From: Myrica gale
Taxonomy: Eukaryota > Streptophyta > Magnoliopsida > Fagales > Myricaceae
Reading direction: 5' to 3'
Length of the DNA: 64,000 nucleotides
Assembly: GCA_963930655.1 (NCBI GenBank)
Contig: OZ005621.1
Span: forward strand, 14,805,001-14,869,000
Positions 23,301 to 34,200 of this stretch are shown here, one piece after another. Positions within the stretch are counted from its first letter, which is position 1. Each line of letters starts with the position of its first letter. The notes under the pieces were generated by a model. It saw nothing but the letters and a program-made list of their open reading frames with translations, was not told the origin of the DNA and searched no databases. The translations under genes were made by a program, and so were the position numbers.

Positions 23301-24584
23301 GCGAGAAGGATGGGTGATCCTCGAGGTAAGTGCAACCACACTGAAGGACGAATACGAGAAGGTGTGGACCTTCAAGGGTCGTGTCTAGCCATCAGGCTTG
23401 AGGCCACTTCAAGGGCTAGCACGACCAAATGTTATGTCTCTAGGGGAAATAGGGGACGGTTCCAACGGGAACGCACAACCCTAACTTCAGGGGTTAAATG
23501 GAGCGTATGTAGCCCACAAAAAAAGAAATGATTTCTTTTCAAGGATCATGTGTCATTTTAAGTACAAGAACATGTTTTCAAAGGCAAGGGCATGGGCATG
23601 TACATATGCAAACATGAAGCATGCATGCACATCCAATTTTACCATTACTCATGATTTTCATGTTCAAGACATAAGCTCATGTTTACAAGTTACATTTTCC
23701 CTTATTGAGTCTTTTGACTTACAGTTTCCAAAATGTATCATTCCAGATGTTTCAGGTGAAGGCAGTCATGAGGATTATCTGTCTTGAGAGAGAAGATTTC
23801 TATGTATTTTGGTGTTGGTGACTATTGACCGATGTGGTCTGTCACTTAGGAAATGTATAGTTTGTGTTATGTAATTAAGATATTACTCTTCTTTTGAGGT
23901 ATATGATGTAGTTAAGTTATGAAGAATTCTTTGGCCCGTCTCTCTCTCAGTTTTATTCCGCTCTTAAGTATGGATAAGTTCACTGAAGCATTCTTCCGAG
24001 ATTGCTCGCGACTGTCATTGGCCCTTCGGGATAGCGTTGGGGCGTGACACTCTTAGTTGCGGCCAATGCCTCGTTGACATGATCTAATTGTTTGGATACA
24101 CTTGCAACAAAATTTGCCATATTGCGCTTTGTCACAAACATTACATCGGAAATCGACCAGCCCTTCCGCCAAATGTAACAATATCCCATTGCTCCAAGTG
24201 CAGCAGCAGGCACCAAGTAAGAAGCATAAGCCCCATTTGATGACGAATTGCCATTGAAAATGGTTACAGGACGTGACACAACTAATTACCTTATCTCTTG
24301 AGCCAGTTGTCGAATCTGAGCTGCAAGAACAACGGTGTCATACTTGTTCGGCGAGATCTAAGCTTAATTTACACCCTTCTGTAATTCCTGAAGCTGTGCA
24401 ATAATGTCCGAAAGTCGCCCGCTCCTCAAAACAACTGAACCCATCAAACCTGGACCGTTGTGAGTTGAGTTGAATTTCAACCCACCAAGCTTTTTGGAAG
24501 TTCCTAAAAATTGTCTCTCATGCAGCAATGGAGATATGCCCTGCCAAGGCCATCGTCTTTGTCCATGGAAGTGGATTTTGCTCA
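20400..24584 (-). pseudogene. DUF1664 gene segment captured by the LTR element (split by a solo LTR)
   Basis: On the minus strand 24584-24050 encodes pieces such as GSVVLRSGRLSDIIAQLQEL, NKYDTVVLAAQIRQLAQEIR, SRPVTIFNGNSSSNGAYASY, LVPAAALGAMGYCYIWRKGW and FVTKRNMANFVASVSKQLDH. 20558-20400 continues with LENLDWKVEEHKETTKLIAN and SQIGFDVASIHQMLTGLERK. I recognise the plant DUF1664 family: a short membrane anchor followed by a long coiled coil, function poorly known. The pieces run without introns over regions that should contain exon joins, which fits capture of a spliced transcript. The 3.5-kb solo LTR at 20559-24049 splits it. The copy is a fossil and is duplicated in part at 46307-46845. Confidence 0.75.
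20559..24049. mobile_element. 3.5-kb solo LTR (TGTGAGACCCC...GGGGCGTGACA)
   Basis: TG...CA ends with complementary GACCCC/GGGGCG inner bases enclose 3,491 bp with no coding signal. Flanking 5-mers are TTCTT and CTCTT, one mismatch. The length and missing internal region suggest a solo LTR of a long-LTR Ty3-type family, though a large non-autonomous element cannot be excluded. 21360-21420 carries a GA-rich, leader-like stretch. The 3' ~0.95 kb is repeated at 45390-46306. Confidence 0.65.
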
Positions 24585-25873
24585 TGCAGAAAAAGGTGTA
24601 AGTGATTAATTTGAATTTTAAATGAAGAGATAGTGCTTAATCTTGTGTTTGATTTTTGGATAGAGGTTGAATTGTATTTTTGAATTTAAAGTTGTTGATA
24701 TGGGGATGTGATCTATATTTGAATTTAAATGTTTAAATAAAGATTTGATCTTGGGTTTGAATTTAAAGGTTAAGATATGGATAAAGATTATTATTATATT
24801 TGAATTTGAAATATATGGATAAAGATCTTATGTTTGAATTTAAAAGTGATGGATAGAGGTATGTTTGAATAGTAAGGTTGTAGAGATTGAGGTTAATAAA
24901 TAGTTGCAGAGAATGTTTATTAGAGACCAAAATGTGGATTGAGGTGGTGCTACTAGTTTCTGAGAGACTGTTCGACAATTATTGGAGAAGCTTTAAGGAT
25001 TGGTTAAGTGTTCGAGGTAAGTGGTTCTTCAATGAGATGTTGAATGTGCACCGTATTTTATATGGTTTTGATGTATTATTTGGGGAACTGAACAAATTTT
25101 TGGGTAAAATGAGATTGTCGAGATTTTCCGAACTCAATTGAAATATTTATAACTTGTTTTGGTGATCATACTGTGAAAATTATCCTTATGCTGGTGATAT
25201 ATCTCTATAGTCTTTGTGGCCAATTTATCCTTGTGGTTTGTATGGCCAATTTGATACCCCTCGTGGTATTTGGAGGTCTTTGTGGCCTAATATTTGGAGG
25301 TCTGTGTGTCCCCTCGTGGTATTTGGAGGTCTTTGTGGCCTAGAGGTCTGTGTGACCATTGGTGATTTCCCTATATTGCCCGGCCTTGGATATATTTGTT
25401 ACAAACTTGTATTTTATATTCGGTATGGCTCACAACGTTTTATTTTGGATTTCGATTATTGTGATAAAACTGTCTTTTCCCCCAACCCCCATTGACTTAC
25501 TACTTACCGAGCTAGTCGTAGCTCACCCCTTATTCTCATATTTTTCAGAGTTGGCAGAATTAGAGAAATTAGAGGAGCTTCAGAGAGATTTGTGATTCGA
25601 AGACGTGTTTTGCAAGAGTACTTTTGGAGATTATTATTGGAGAATCTTTTTGGGAGATCTTCATCAATATTGGAAATATCGGATATGCTAATGTAAATTT
25701 TAGGGCTCGGATTGATATTTTTGGTTCTTTTACGGTTTATGAATATTTTGATGAGGTTGTACAAAATTAGTTTTAAAATATTGGGGCCTAGATAAATGAT
25801 TATCCATGGTGAAAAAAAAACCTTATTTTATACGGAAATATATCCATATGAAGTTTGGGCCCAGGGCGTTACA
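24585..25873. mobile_element. 1.3-kb solo LTR, eroded at its left end
   Basis: It is the counterpart of the cleaner copy at 46848-48120 and ends GGGCGTTACA. It contains repeated TTTGAATTTAAA words at its left and GTGGTATTTGGAGGTCTTTG repeats near 25260-25340. No coding region. Confidence 0.75.
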
Positions 25874-26348
25874 ACTTATGCTTTCGATGTCCAAAATTAA
25901 AGCATCTTCCTGAGATCTGAAAATTTAGGGCATCGTCAACTTTGTAAACCCCATTGAAGAGGGTCTGTTTGGGACTAAAGGTGTCAAATAAGAAAATTTC
26001 TAAGGAATGAGTTGAAGCTTGGTTGAAGTTTTCGAATCGGAAGATTACCGGTAGACAATGAGAGAAAAATTTGTAAGCTTATTCTTGATCACTACTATGA
26101 CAGTTTTGCCTTCGAAAATCTTCCGCCTCTCTTTTTCTCCTTTGCCCTCTTCATCTTCTTCTACCTAGGACTCTTCGTCCATTGCTTCCATCTGATCCAT
26201 TAATTTCTTCAAGTTGATGGACAAGCATTGCATATTTTCTCCCATTCGCTTCTGGACATTCTTCAACCGATTGACTGTTTTCAGAATTTGTAAACATTGT
26301 TTGGATAAATCTTGAAGTGTGCTCAAATCCATGATAGGATCGTTCCTT

Positions 26349-26358
26349 TGATACCAAA
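26349..26358 (-). other. Primer-binding-site-like sequence (tRNA-Met type)
   Basis: Directly inside the 5' LTR the minus strand reads TTTGGTATCAAAGG, close to the initiator-Met primer site TGGTATCAGAGC common in plant LTR elements. Confidence 0.6.
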
Positions 26359-26766
26359 TGTAACAGTAAGCTTAGGACAATGTAATTGTAGTAGAGAATA
26401 ATACGAGAAATTAGAATTGAAATGCAAGAACATAAATGATCAAATTTGAGATTTGGCCAACCTCCTTACAAAATAGAGAAAATAGAGAGATGGGAAAAGA
26501 GACGCTAAGCGTTTTGGTACTTTGATGGCTAAACACAAAATAACATTTGCCTTATATAGCCTAAGCAGCTGGATTCTGATATCTAATCAGTCTACTAAAA
26601 TCACCGAACTAACCCAAATGGCAATTCAGGCCTCCAATGCATAACCCATGCATCATCTGGACCTTCAATCCATTAAGCAATCACAGGCCCACTCTAAAGC
26701 CCACATCAGCTGGTCATCAACTAAGAGTAGCTACCATAATTCAACTATTAGTCCAGGCGTGTTACG
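26359..26766 (-). repeat. 5' LTR of the DUF1664-carrying element
   Basis: TGTAACAGTAAGC...GGCGTGTTACG, partner of 16498-16902. The minus-strand order LTR, primer site, leader fixes the element's direction. Confidence 0.8.
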
Positions 26767-27458
26767 TTCACCGGCCTCAAGGGTAGACACTAGACAACAT
26801 TTGGGTAAATGGATACATTAACATTAGCACTATTAATTGCTTGAGAGTTGTAATTACATAAAGTAGTGTCAAAATCACACATTTATTGCTGAAGATGAGT
26901 CGAAGAAGATTGATCCTCGGATATATGAAGAGACAACCTAAGGTAATCTTGTGGGGGAGTCGGAGCACTTTTTTTTTCAACCTAGAAAGATTGATGCAGG
27001 AGGATGATTTTAATTAGTTAGATGGTTTTTATTTTATATGTATTCGAGTATTCTAAAATAAATAAAAAAGAGTCATGCGACTATTCTATGACTTTTAAAG
27101 ATCTCGAATGAATAGGATTTACTTTATCTTTCGAAATTAAAGGCTAGGATTCTAGATATACACTTCATTTTAAGGAAGGCCGGCGATATAGTGAAGCAAC
27201 ACATGGCCGCCAAATAACCGAATACGTTGTAGCTAAGCTAAACATAAACAGTAGTTCACTAGTTTAGAATCACAGTACCCTTTTACGGAGCAGCGAGCTG
27301 ATAGATCGATCGACACCCTCTCTTTAGGAAGGGATCGATTCTGAGATCTACTCCGCTAGATGCAGGTTTGGCCTGCTCCCCACCGGCCTATTACTTAAAA
27401 AAAGCAAACCCCACCCTATTACCTTTAAAAAAAAAACAGTACCCTTTTACGAAACTCA
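26767..27458. other. Upstream spacer of the first proline-rich gene
   Basis: No gene recognised. It is nearly identical to 49014-49698 because of the 22-kb duplication. The 67-codon minus frame shared by both copies is explained by that and shows no family signal. Confidence 0.6.
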
Positions 27459-27654
27459 GGTTATGTTTGAGAAGTAAAATTTTAGTGTGGTTAAAATTTG
27501 AAGTATTGAGTTTAGTGAAAAAGTGAAGAGAGGTAATTTTTTTTATATTTTTTATAGTGAAAAATAATGATTTGATGGGGAGAGAGATTATATTGTAATA
27601 TTTTATTATGTTAAAATTTTAAAATATGTAAAATTTTATAAAACAAACATAGCC
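27459..27654. mobile_element. MITE in the promoter of the proline-rich gene
   Basis: Inverted ends GGTTATGTTTG...CAAACATAGCC enclose a 196-bp AT-rich body. TCA-like flanks are visible in the duplicated copies at 49699-49894, 50795-50990 and 51891-52086. A possible 3-bp TSD would suit a PIF/Harbinger-type MITE. It ends 130 bp before the TATA box. Confidence 0.6.
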
Positions 27655-27784
27655 ACAATCAGCCAATTAAAAATAAATAAATAAATAAAAAGAACAAAAG
27701 GATCTTGCTGATTTTTCCAACTACACATGGTATTGATTACCAACTATGTGTACTACTGCCGGCCCTTAACATCCCCTATTGCCC

Positions 27785-27791
27785 TATAAAT
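27785..27791 (+). promoter_or_regulatory. TATA box of proline-rich gene A
   Basis: TATAAAT in the context CCCTATAAATCCACCATCA, 117 bp before the ATG, is conserved at all five intact family members. An imperfect palindrome, ACACATGGT...ACCAACTATGTGT, lies 45-75 bp upstream. Confidence 0.7.
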
Positions 27792-27901
27792 CCACCATCA
27801 GTCCTTCATTCTTTCCACAGAGATTCGAAGTGAAAGCGCGCTTCCTTCTTTGCTTCTTGTTCTAAACCTCGTGAGAGCGCTTGATCTGCATTATTTGAGA
27901 A

Positions 27902-28294
27902 ATGGCCACCTGCAAGGGCTTCATCTTAGCATTCGTATTCGCTTTGTCCACCCTGTCGTGCATCGATGTGAGCATGGCAGCTCGTCATCTTCTGCAAATG
28001 ACTGCACCCGCTGCACCTACCTTGCCAGCAATTCCGGCCATGCCTAAACCAGTATTGCAGACACCTTTGCCTTCTCTACCACAGCCTTCACTGCCAACAC
28101 TGCCCACCGGTCAGCCAGCTCTGCCTAAGCCGACACTGCCTCAACTTCCAAGCTTTCCCACGATGCCGACAATTCCAAAGGTCACCGTGCCCCCATTTCC
28201 TACAATTCCCTCCAATATCCCCACAGTCCCAGCAGGCACTATTCCTACTATCCCATTCTTTTCCCCACCCCCTGCGGCCACCAGTAGCCCTTGA
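27902..28294 (+). CDS. Secreted proline-rich protein A (PELPK-like architecture)
   Basis: The single-exon gene encodes 130 residues. Residues 1-26 (MATCKGFILAFVFALSTLSC...SMA) form a clear signal peptide, cut near A26/A27. The mature part starts ARHLLQ and is a run of LPxxP and LPxLPxxP units rich in Pro, Leu, Thr and Ile, with few charges, ending FFSPPPAATSSP. This resembles small plant cell-wall proline-rich proteins such as the PELPK group, although strict PELPK pentapeptides are absent. A wall or apoplast location is inferred; no enzymatic motif exists. The start at 27902 (GAGAAATGGCC) sits right before the signal peptide; the overlapping frame from 27850 is a shadow. Confidence 0.85.
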   Translation: MATCKGFILAFVFALSTLSCIDVSMAARHLLQMTAPAAPTLPAIPAMPKPVLQTPLPSLPQPSLPTLPTGQPALPKPTLPQLPSFPTMPTIPKVTVPPFPTIPSNIPTVPAGTIPTIPFFSPPPAATSSP

Positions 28295-29174
28295 TCAGTA
28301 GTGAATGATTTCGATCGGTACCACTACACTTGCATGGCATATACGGTAGCCAGCCCTTATCCCGGCCAGCTCGCAGTTACGTACGCTTATGTCGAAGTCG
28401 GAAGTTCTATCAGAAGCTTATTCAATGTCCAGATCGACTCTCTTGTTTGTTGTAATATATCTTCATTTTATGCTGGTATTGATATGGAGAGGCGCCATTA
28501 CGTAGTTATTCTACCTTCGTTCTTGTGTGTTGTTCCCTAATTGATACTATCACTTATCTTCCTTCTCATACCTTTTAATTTCTCATTTCCTTTTTTTAAA
28601 AAAAGTGATAAAAAAAACACCACAACCATTCGGTGTGTAGAGCGGTTATATTTCTTGCCAACTATGAAAAATGTAAAATTTAAAAACCACTGCCTGAATT
28701 TTTTTTTTTTTGAAATTTTAAAAAATTGATTGAACAATTAGAATTAACATTAAATAAGCATATATCTAGGTTTAGGCTCTTTTAAAAATCACTCCTTTCA
28801 TCTAGTCTCCGTCTAATAAGACCATGTCAAGTACTGCTAATCGTGCCACATGTAGCCCAATTACCGGTTCTCATATTGCATGATGATAATAAGCCAACTT
28901 AGCTCGTTCCATTCATGCCACGTGTACAAAAAAGAAATAAAGATATATCAATAAACAAATTAAAAATATACAAGAAAAATATTGAAAGATTAAAACTTAA
29001 AAATGAAAAAGGGAGGATCCTCTCCACGCATGGGAGTTTGCATGATAGAGAAGGGAGAGGCACCCCTCTGTCAGGGACATGCATCATGCAACCCAAGCAT
29101 GGGTTGCCACATCCCTCCATCTAAATTGTTACTTTTAATTTTAATTTTCCTAAAAACTACGTTTTGAACTTTTT
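28295..29174. other. 3' region of gene A and spacer
   Basis: The start is probably 3' untranslated sequence. 28560-29130 resembles the region after gene B (43180-43685), including a GCATGGGAGTTTG...CAACCCAAGCATGG block, so A and B are older paralogous duplicates. No further gene seen. Confidence 0.6.
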
Positions 29175-29895
29175 GGGTTAATCACCATTTTGGTCCCGGA
29201 GTTTTATGCCCTTTATCGATTTGGTCCCTAGGTTTCAAATTTGGTCACATAAGTCCTTAGGTTATCCTCATTTATCGATTTAGTCCTTCCATCCAATTCT
29301 GTTCCTCCGTTCACAGTCAGCTAACGGTGGGCACTTCACCACCAATAATATCGCGACAGGTTTATGTTTTTTTTTAGCTAACGGTGGACACTTCACCACC
29401 AATAATATCGCGACAGGTGTTTGTTTTTTTTTTAAAAAAAACCCCCACAGTAGGCTACACGTTGGCATTTTCTTTAAAAAAAAGAAGCTAGCGTGAGGGG
29501 GGAGCACAGCCCCATCGCCGGGGTGGCTCCCCTGAAACCCCGGCCAGCGCGGAGGGAGCCCAGATCTGGGCTCCTTCGCGGACACCAGAGAGCCCAGATC
29601 CCCCATGTGCGAATGGGGTTGTGCTCCCCGTCGCGCGAATGGCTCTTGTTTTTTTCTTTACAAAAAAGCCAACATGGAGGGTTTTAAAAAAAAAAAAAAG
29701 AATACACATGTCGCGATAGTATTGGTGGTGACGTGTCCCACCGTTAGCTGACTGTGCAAGGAGGAGACGGAATTGGACGGAAGGACTAAATCGATAAATG
29801 AGGATAACCTAAGGACGTATGTGACCAAATTTGAAACCTAGGGACCAAATCGATAAAGGGCATAAAACACAGGGACCAAAATGGTCATTAACCCT
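29175..29895. mobile_element. MULE-like element with ~180-bp inverted arms
   Basis: Arms at about 29175-29357 and 29710-29895 are near-perfect inverted repeats beginning (A)GGGTTAATSACCATTTTGG. AACTTTTT flanks both ends (29167-29174, 29896-29903). Extending by one base gives a 9-bp duplication with one mismatch, which suits Mutator-like elements. The middle holds a second copy of the AGCTAACGGTGG...CGCGACAGG motif, GC-rich palindromes and A/T runs, but no transposase. The strand can fold into one long hairpin. Confidence 0.75.
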
Positions 29896-31259
29896 AACTT
29901 TTTTTTACATGTGGCATGTACAAGACGAGCTAAGTTGGCTGTGAATAATGCGTCCAACAGTTGCTTACCATCCTACAAAATTATGAAGACTTTAAACATT
30001 CTTAGCAAGTTATCTATTTTAACTTTTTGATTCGAAAAGAGAACAAATTTAACAAAAAAGTTAAAAAAAATCATGCAGTAGCTTATCTATTATAACAAAT
30101 TTTAACATGTGAAGAGTGGTTCTCTATTTTTAGTGAACCACTATTCAATTCACTATCTTAAAATATTAATATCTATCTTTTTCTTTCTTTTTTATTTTTT
30201 TTTCTTTTCTTCTTCCAGCTCTCATGTTCTCCCTCTTTTATTTTATTTATTTTAATTTTCTTTTCTTCCTCCCATACCCTTAAAAGCAAATATTTAAAAA
30301 TATAAATGTTAGAGAAATAATAAAGAAATCTTTGAAAAGTAATATTTAAATAGAATAGTAAAAAATAGATAGTTATAATAGAGAAGCTGCTGTGAGTGTT
30401 TTTAAAAAGTTGATAGTTAAAATAGAGAAATGTGCTTTTTGGTTAAAGTAGAGAGCCAAATTTGAAGAAGCTGCAAGGAATGCTCTCAAATTTGTTAAAA
30501 AGTAAAGTTTTCTGAATTTGTTAAAAAGTAATTTTTTTAAGGTACACAATAAATCCGAAATTTTTTACACATATTTCAATAAAAATCAACATCATATCTA
30601 TACTTTTTCATAATCTCGAATAAAATTTAATTATAAAAAAATATTCAACTCATCTTAGAATATTTTTTCACAAATTCTAATAAAAATCAATCACCTACCG
30701 AATAACCTTCAAACTTTTTATCCACTTTTCCCAAAAGCCCATAACAGTCAAACTCTAAAAATGTAATCCTAAAAACTTGAAAATTTTCCAAAAATGTTAT
30801 CCTAAAAACTTGAAAAATATTAGAATTTCAAACTTCAAACTTGTTACGCGTGGCGTCCCACGTCCCCCCTCTCCCCAGCCTCTACAGAATTAAAAAAATA
30901 TATAAATATATAATATTAAAAAAAAACAGAAACGTGTGGTGCCCCGCGTCTCCAGGGTTGCAAGCGCGCGGGAGGATAAAATCAAAGTGTCCCCTGTTAA
31001 AGTGAGCCTCAAGTTTGAATTTTTCTAATTTTGTCTCGGGATTATTTATATTTTATTTTTCAATGTTATTTTTAGATTTTTATTCATTTTTAATTTTATC
31101 TTGGTGTGGCATTTTGATTAGTCTACATCAAATTGAAACTTAAAACTTTAGGGGCTTTTATTTTACTCCAAAAATATGGGACGTAGTATGTGGATCCCCA
31201 AAATATTATCTACTTTAAAATGAAACACATAAAGATGGGAAGGATCCTCCAAGCCCCCC
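29896..31259. other. AT-rich spacer, homologous to 52141-53473
   Basis: No gene recognised. It contains paired GC-rich words (GCGTGGCGTCCCACGTCCCC near 30848 and GTGTGGTGCCCCGCGTCTCC near 30934). 30313-30702 is missing from the second duplication copy, whereas copy 2 has ~270 bp extra near 52897-53170. Confidence 0.6.
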
Positions 31260-34200
31260 CAGTGGCGGAGCCAGGATATTTCCTTAGGGGGGGCGAATTA
31301 ATTTATTATTATTATTATTTAAATAAAATAAAGATATAAAATTTTACATATGAATTGTAACTTATAACAAAAGAGAAGTACGTATAATATTTTATAACAA
31401 CTTCGATTTGAATACATCAAAAAATCAAAGACACGAAACCTATGATTCTATAAATATTCTATCATAACCTTGACGATGTTTAAAAGAATAAAAGTCATCT
31501 ATCAACAGTTCTATGCTAAAAGTTGCAGCAATAGCATTTGGCCATTTGCGATATGCCTTAAAAGAGATAAAAGATTGAGAGTAGAATAAAAGCAGTTTGT
31601 CGTTAAAAGAAAAGTCGTCCTTCAAAAGTTTTGATTTTGATGAGAGACGGTGTAGTCTAAGAAAAGGTGACAATATTAGCTTTGAAAAGAAAAATTTCAA
31701 CTTCAAAAAACGTCTTTCAAAAGAAGCCTAAGGACAAGTCGGTTCAAAGAGGATGTGAAAATGAATTAGGTCATGCCATTTGTTCACATACTTGGGCTAG
31801 CCTAGCCAGAAGATATAAAGCAAGTGTGTGCTTCCTGTTAGAATCCTCCGGGCTAATATAGATAGATCGGCAATTGAACCTGCTAAAATGCTGCTCCATC
31901 ATCACCTTAAACAAAGTCATAAATAAGGAATATAACTTGAACGCATTGCTAAGTAAACCAAAAGAAGTACCGGAAGTGACTCAACAGGGAATAAGTAAAT
32001 AACTGTATTCTATGTACAAACTTACTCATTTATATCAAAATGATTGCTTGTGCCTAATCACTCATTTGATGGATTAAGCATAAAGGAAAGACCAATGACT
32101 TGGTACTGTATCAAAGTAAAAGTCTTATGCATCGCTTTCATGTAAACATATATGATAGATGTATGAAAGCAACTTCAAATGACGATCACAGCCCCATACA
32201 TTAAGTCTATAAGACTCAATAAACTCAAATAGCAATCTATTTGAACTAGTTGGATTGGCCACAAAGATCCTTTATGCTAATTGGCCCTATCTAGGGCCAT
32301 GTGTCCATTTACCTCTGACAATCACATTTTTCCTTATAGCTTTTTCCTCCCTTCTGCTGTCCTCACTCCTTCCAGATTAATGCAATCATTTCTGACACCA
32401 TGTATTCGCAGGTTATGGTGCAAAAGGCATTATTCTGGGAAACTAGGAGAAAACTATTGTTTGGACCACAGCTACAGAAGGTGATGAGAATTCAAAACTA
32501 AAGCAATGCCTGAAAGAATTGTTAATAGACAGGGAATTCTAGGCAGAATGGTTCAACTTTGATATTATAAGCATCATGTATTGATTAAGCCCAATAGTTG
32601 ATTGAGATTTGGTTGTTGTCCTCATCCACTTTTGGACTATAAGAATTTAATTTAGGCAACATAACCAATCATTTTAAGCTATGCTGTTCTCTTTCTAACA
32701 TTGTCATCAGCTAACCCCGTGGCCATGTATATGTTAGATGACAGCGCACCTCAGTGTGTAGGTATAAAGAAAATTAAATTCCCTCTGTTTTCATCGCGAT
32801 TTTAAGAGCAAGAGCAAAGTAGATACCAAATTTTATTAATAAATATTGAGCCAGCAAGATGTAACCTACATATAACATATAACAATTTCCTTCTTTTTTC
32901 TGTCTATTTGGAAAAAAGATATGAAATCAAATAAAGCAATTGCCGTTGTCAAACATGTTCAGCAGATGCAAGGTGGATTGATTTACAAACTAGTTCCTGC
33001 GACTGAAGTACTGTCCTCCCAATTTTAAAACCTGGAACCACAGTGAACCCAACCTTTGGTCTAGTTTTAGCTGGAGATATACATCTCTTTGTGACATCTT
33101 CCATGTACACTATCGAGAAATCTACACCTCTCTCCACTTTAAAAATCTCAACAACAGGGTCAAAGGAAAAGGCCAACTTATGGAGTGCCCATACTGAGCT
33201 TGCCATTCTGACAAATGACTCATAGAACACACTCAGTGATTTCCACGAATTCAATATCGTTTCATTTTGATCCAAATTACTGAAGATTGATGATTCCATG
33301 GTAGGGTGGATAAGCTCCTGATACTTGGTCTCACAAAATTTAGAGAAGTCACAATTTCGATTCATACTTAGCAACTCCATAGGATTGCTAGATACGTGCT
33401 CGAGTAATTGCTTCAAAGGAGTACTATTCTTTTCTGAATCCAGACCATGCCCGTTACACACAATTCCATTCTCACCCATTCCAAACCCTTCTAAATCAAA
33501 ACCTTTAAACATCAATAAACAAACATACGACAGAAAGGCATACCGATTGTGTCCTTTTTTTGAATACTCAATATCTGGATAGACAGAATTGGCTGCCAAA
33601 TCCATATCCCACACGGCTTTTCTCATCAACTCAATCAAAATCTTTGTAAACCTATGTGTTGCTCTACAAGCATCATGAAACACACAATCAAATACTCTAA
33701 CAAAAAATAAAACCTCACAAGAAGAATTCAAATTACCAGACAACCTTTTTGACAACTCCAAATTGGACTTCTAAATCTCAGCCAACTTCCTTTTCAAAGT
33801 CGAGACCTGGTTGTCTTTTTGATCAATCTCCGACTGTAACCGGTCCGAGACACTCCCGAGTATGCGCAGCTTGCTCTGATTCTCTTGCACCTGAGCTTCC
33901 AAGCAAGACCCAATTGGCAAATCAGCACCAAAATCCGGGTTCCTACAACAATCTTTATAGAATCGCTTGAATTCAGACAGCCTTTGAAGGTGTGAGACCA
34001 GAGCTCTATTCGCATCCTTTACACTTTCCTCAACAAACGGAATGTGGGCAGCCTGTAACTGGAAGTACGAAGCTTCAAACGAGGAAACTGGCGCGAAAAT
34101 AGAAGAAATCAGGGTCTAGCCAGAGAGAGGCGTGAGGGCTGAGGGAGAGCCGGAGACCGGAGTTTCGGACTCTGGGCTGGGCGGCGTTGGACGTCTGCCG

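Larger units (their letters stand above)
16498..26766 (-). mobile_element. LTR retrotransposon fossil with captured DUF1664 sequence, heavily invaded
   Basis: Related ~405-bp LTRs (TGTAACA...TGTTACA) lie at 16498-16902 (3' LTR in element orientation) and 26359-26766 (5' LTR). Reading on the minus strand, the 5' LTR is followed directly by a TTTGGTATCA-like primer site. A leader with a Lys/Glu-rich coiled-coil-type frame follows, then DUF1664-derived sequence and a short segment to the 3' LTR. No reverse transcriptase was seen, so it was non-autonomous. By my count the LTRs differ at about 29 of 400 sites, so it is old, probably several million years. Matching flanking duplications are not evident, so rearrangement is possible. 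It is broken: two solo LTRs and a nested hAT pair interrupt it. It is a fossil. Confidence 0.75.

Noticed and set aside
16493-26771. A perfect 5-bp target duplication around the DUF1664-carrying LTR element
   Set aside because: TGAAA on the left and TTCAC on the right do not match, so I do not claim the two LTRs still mark one undisturbed insertion.
26777-26980. 67-codon minus-strand frame identical in both duplicate copies (also 49024-49227)
   Set aside because: Identity follows from the recent 22-kb duplication; no family signal or start context supports a gene.
27850-28047. Overlapping plus-strand frame at gene A (also at 50090 and 51186)
   Set aside because: Shadow frame across the leader and signal peptide; the frame from 27902 has the signal peptide and the full repeat chain.
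33043-33582. Plus-strand frames opposite the DUF641 fragment
   Set aside because: Antisense shadows of the recognisable GIL1/IRKI coding strand.
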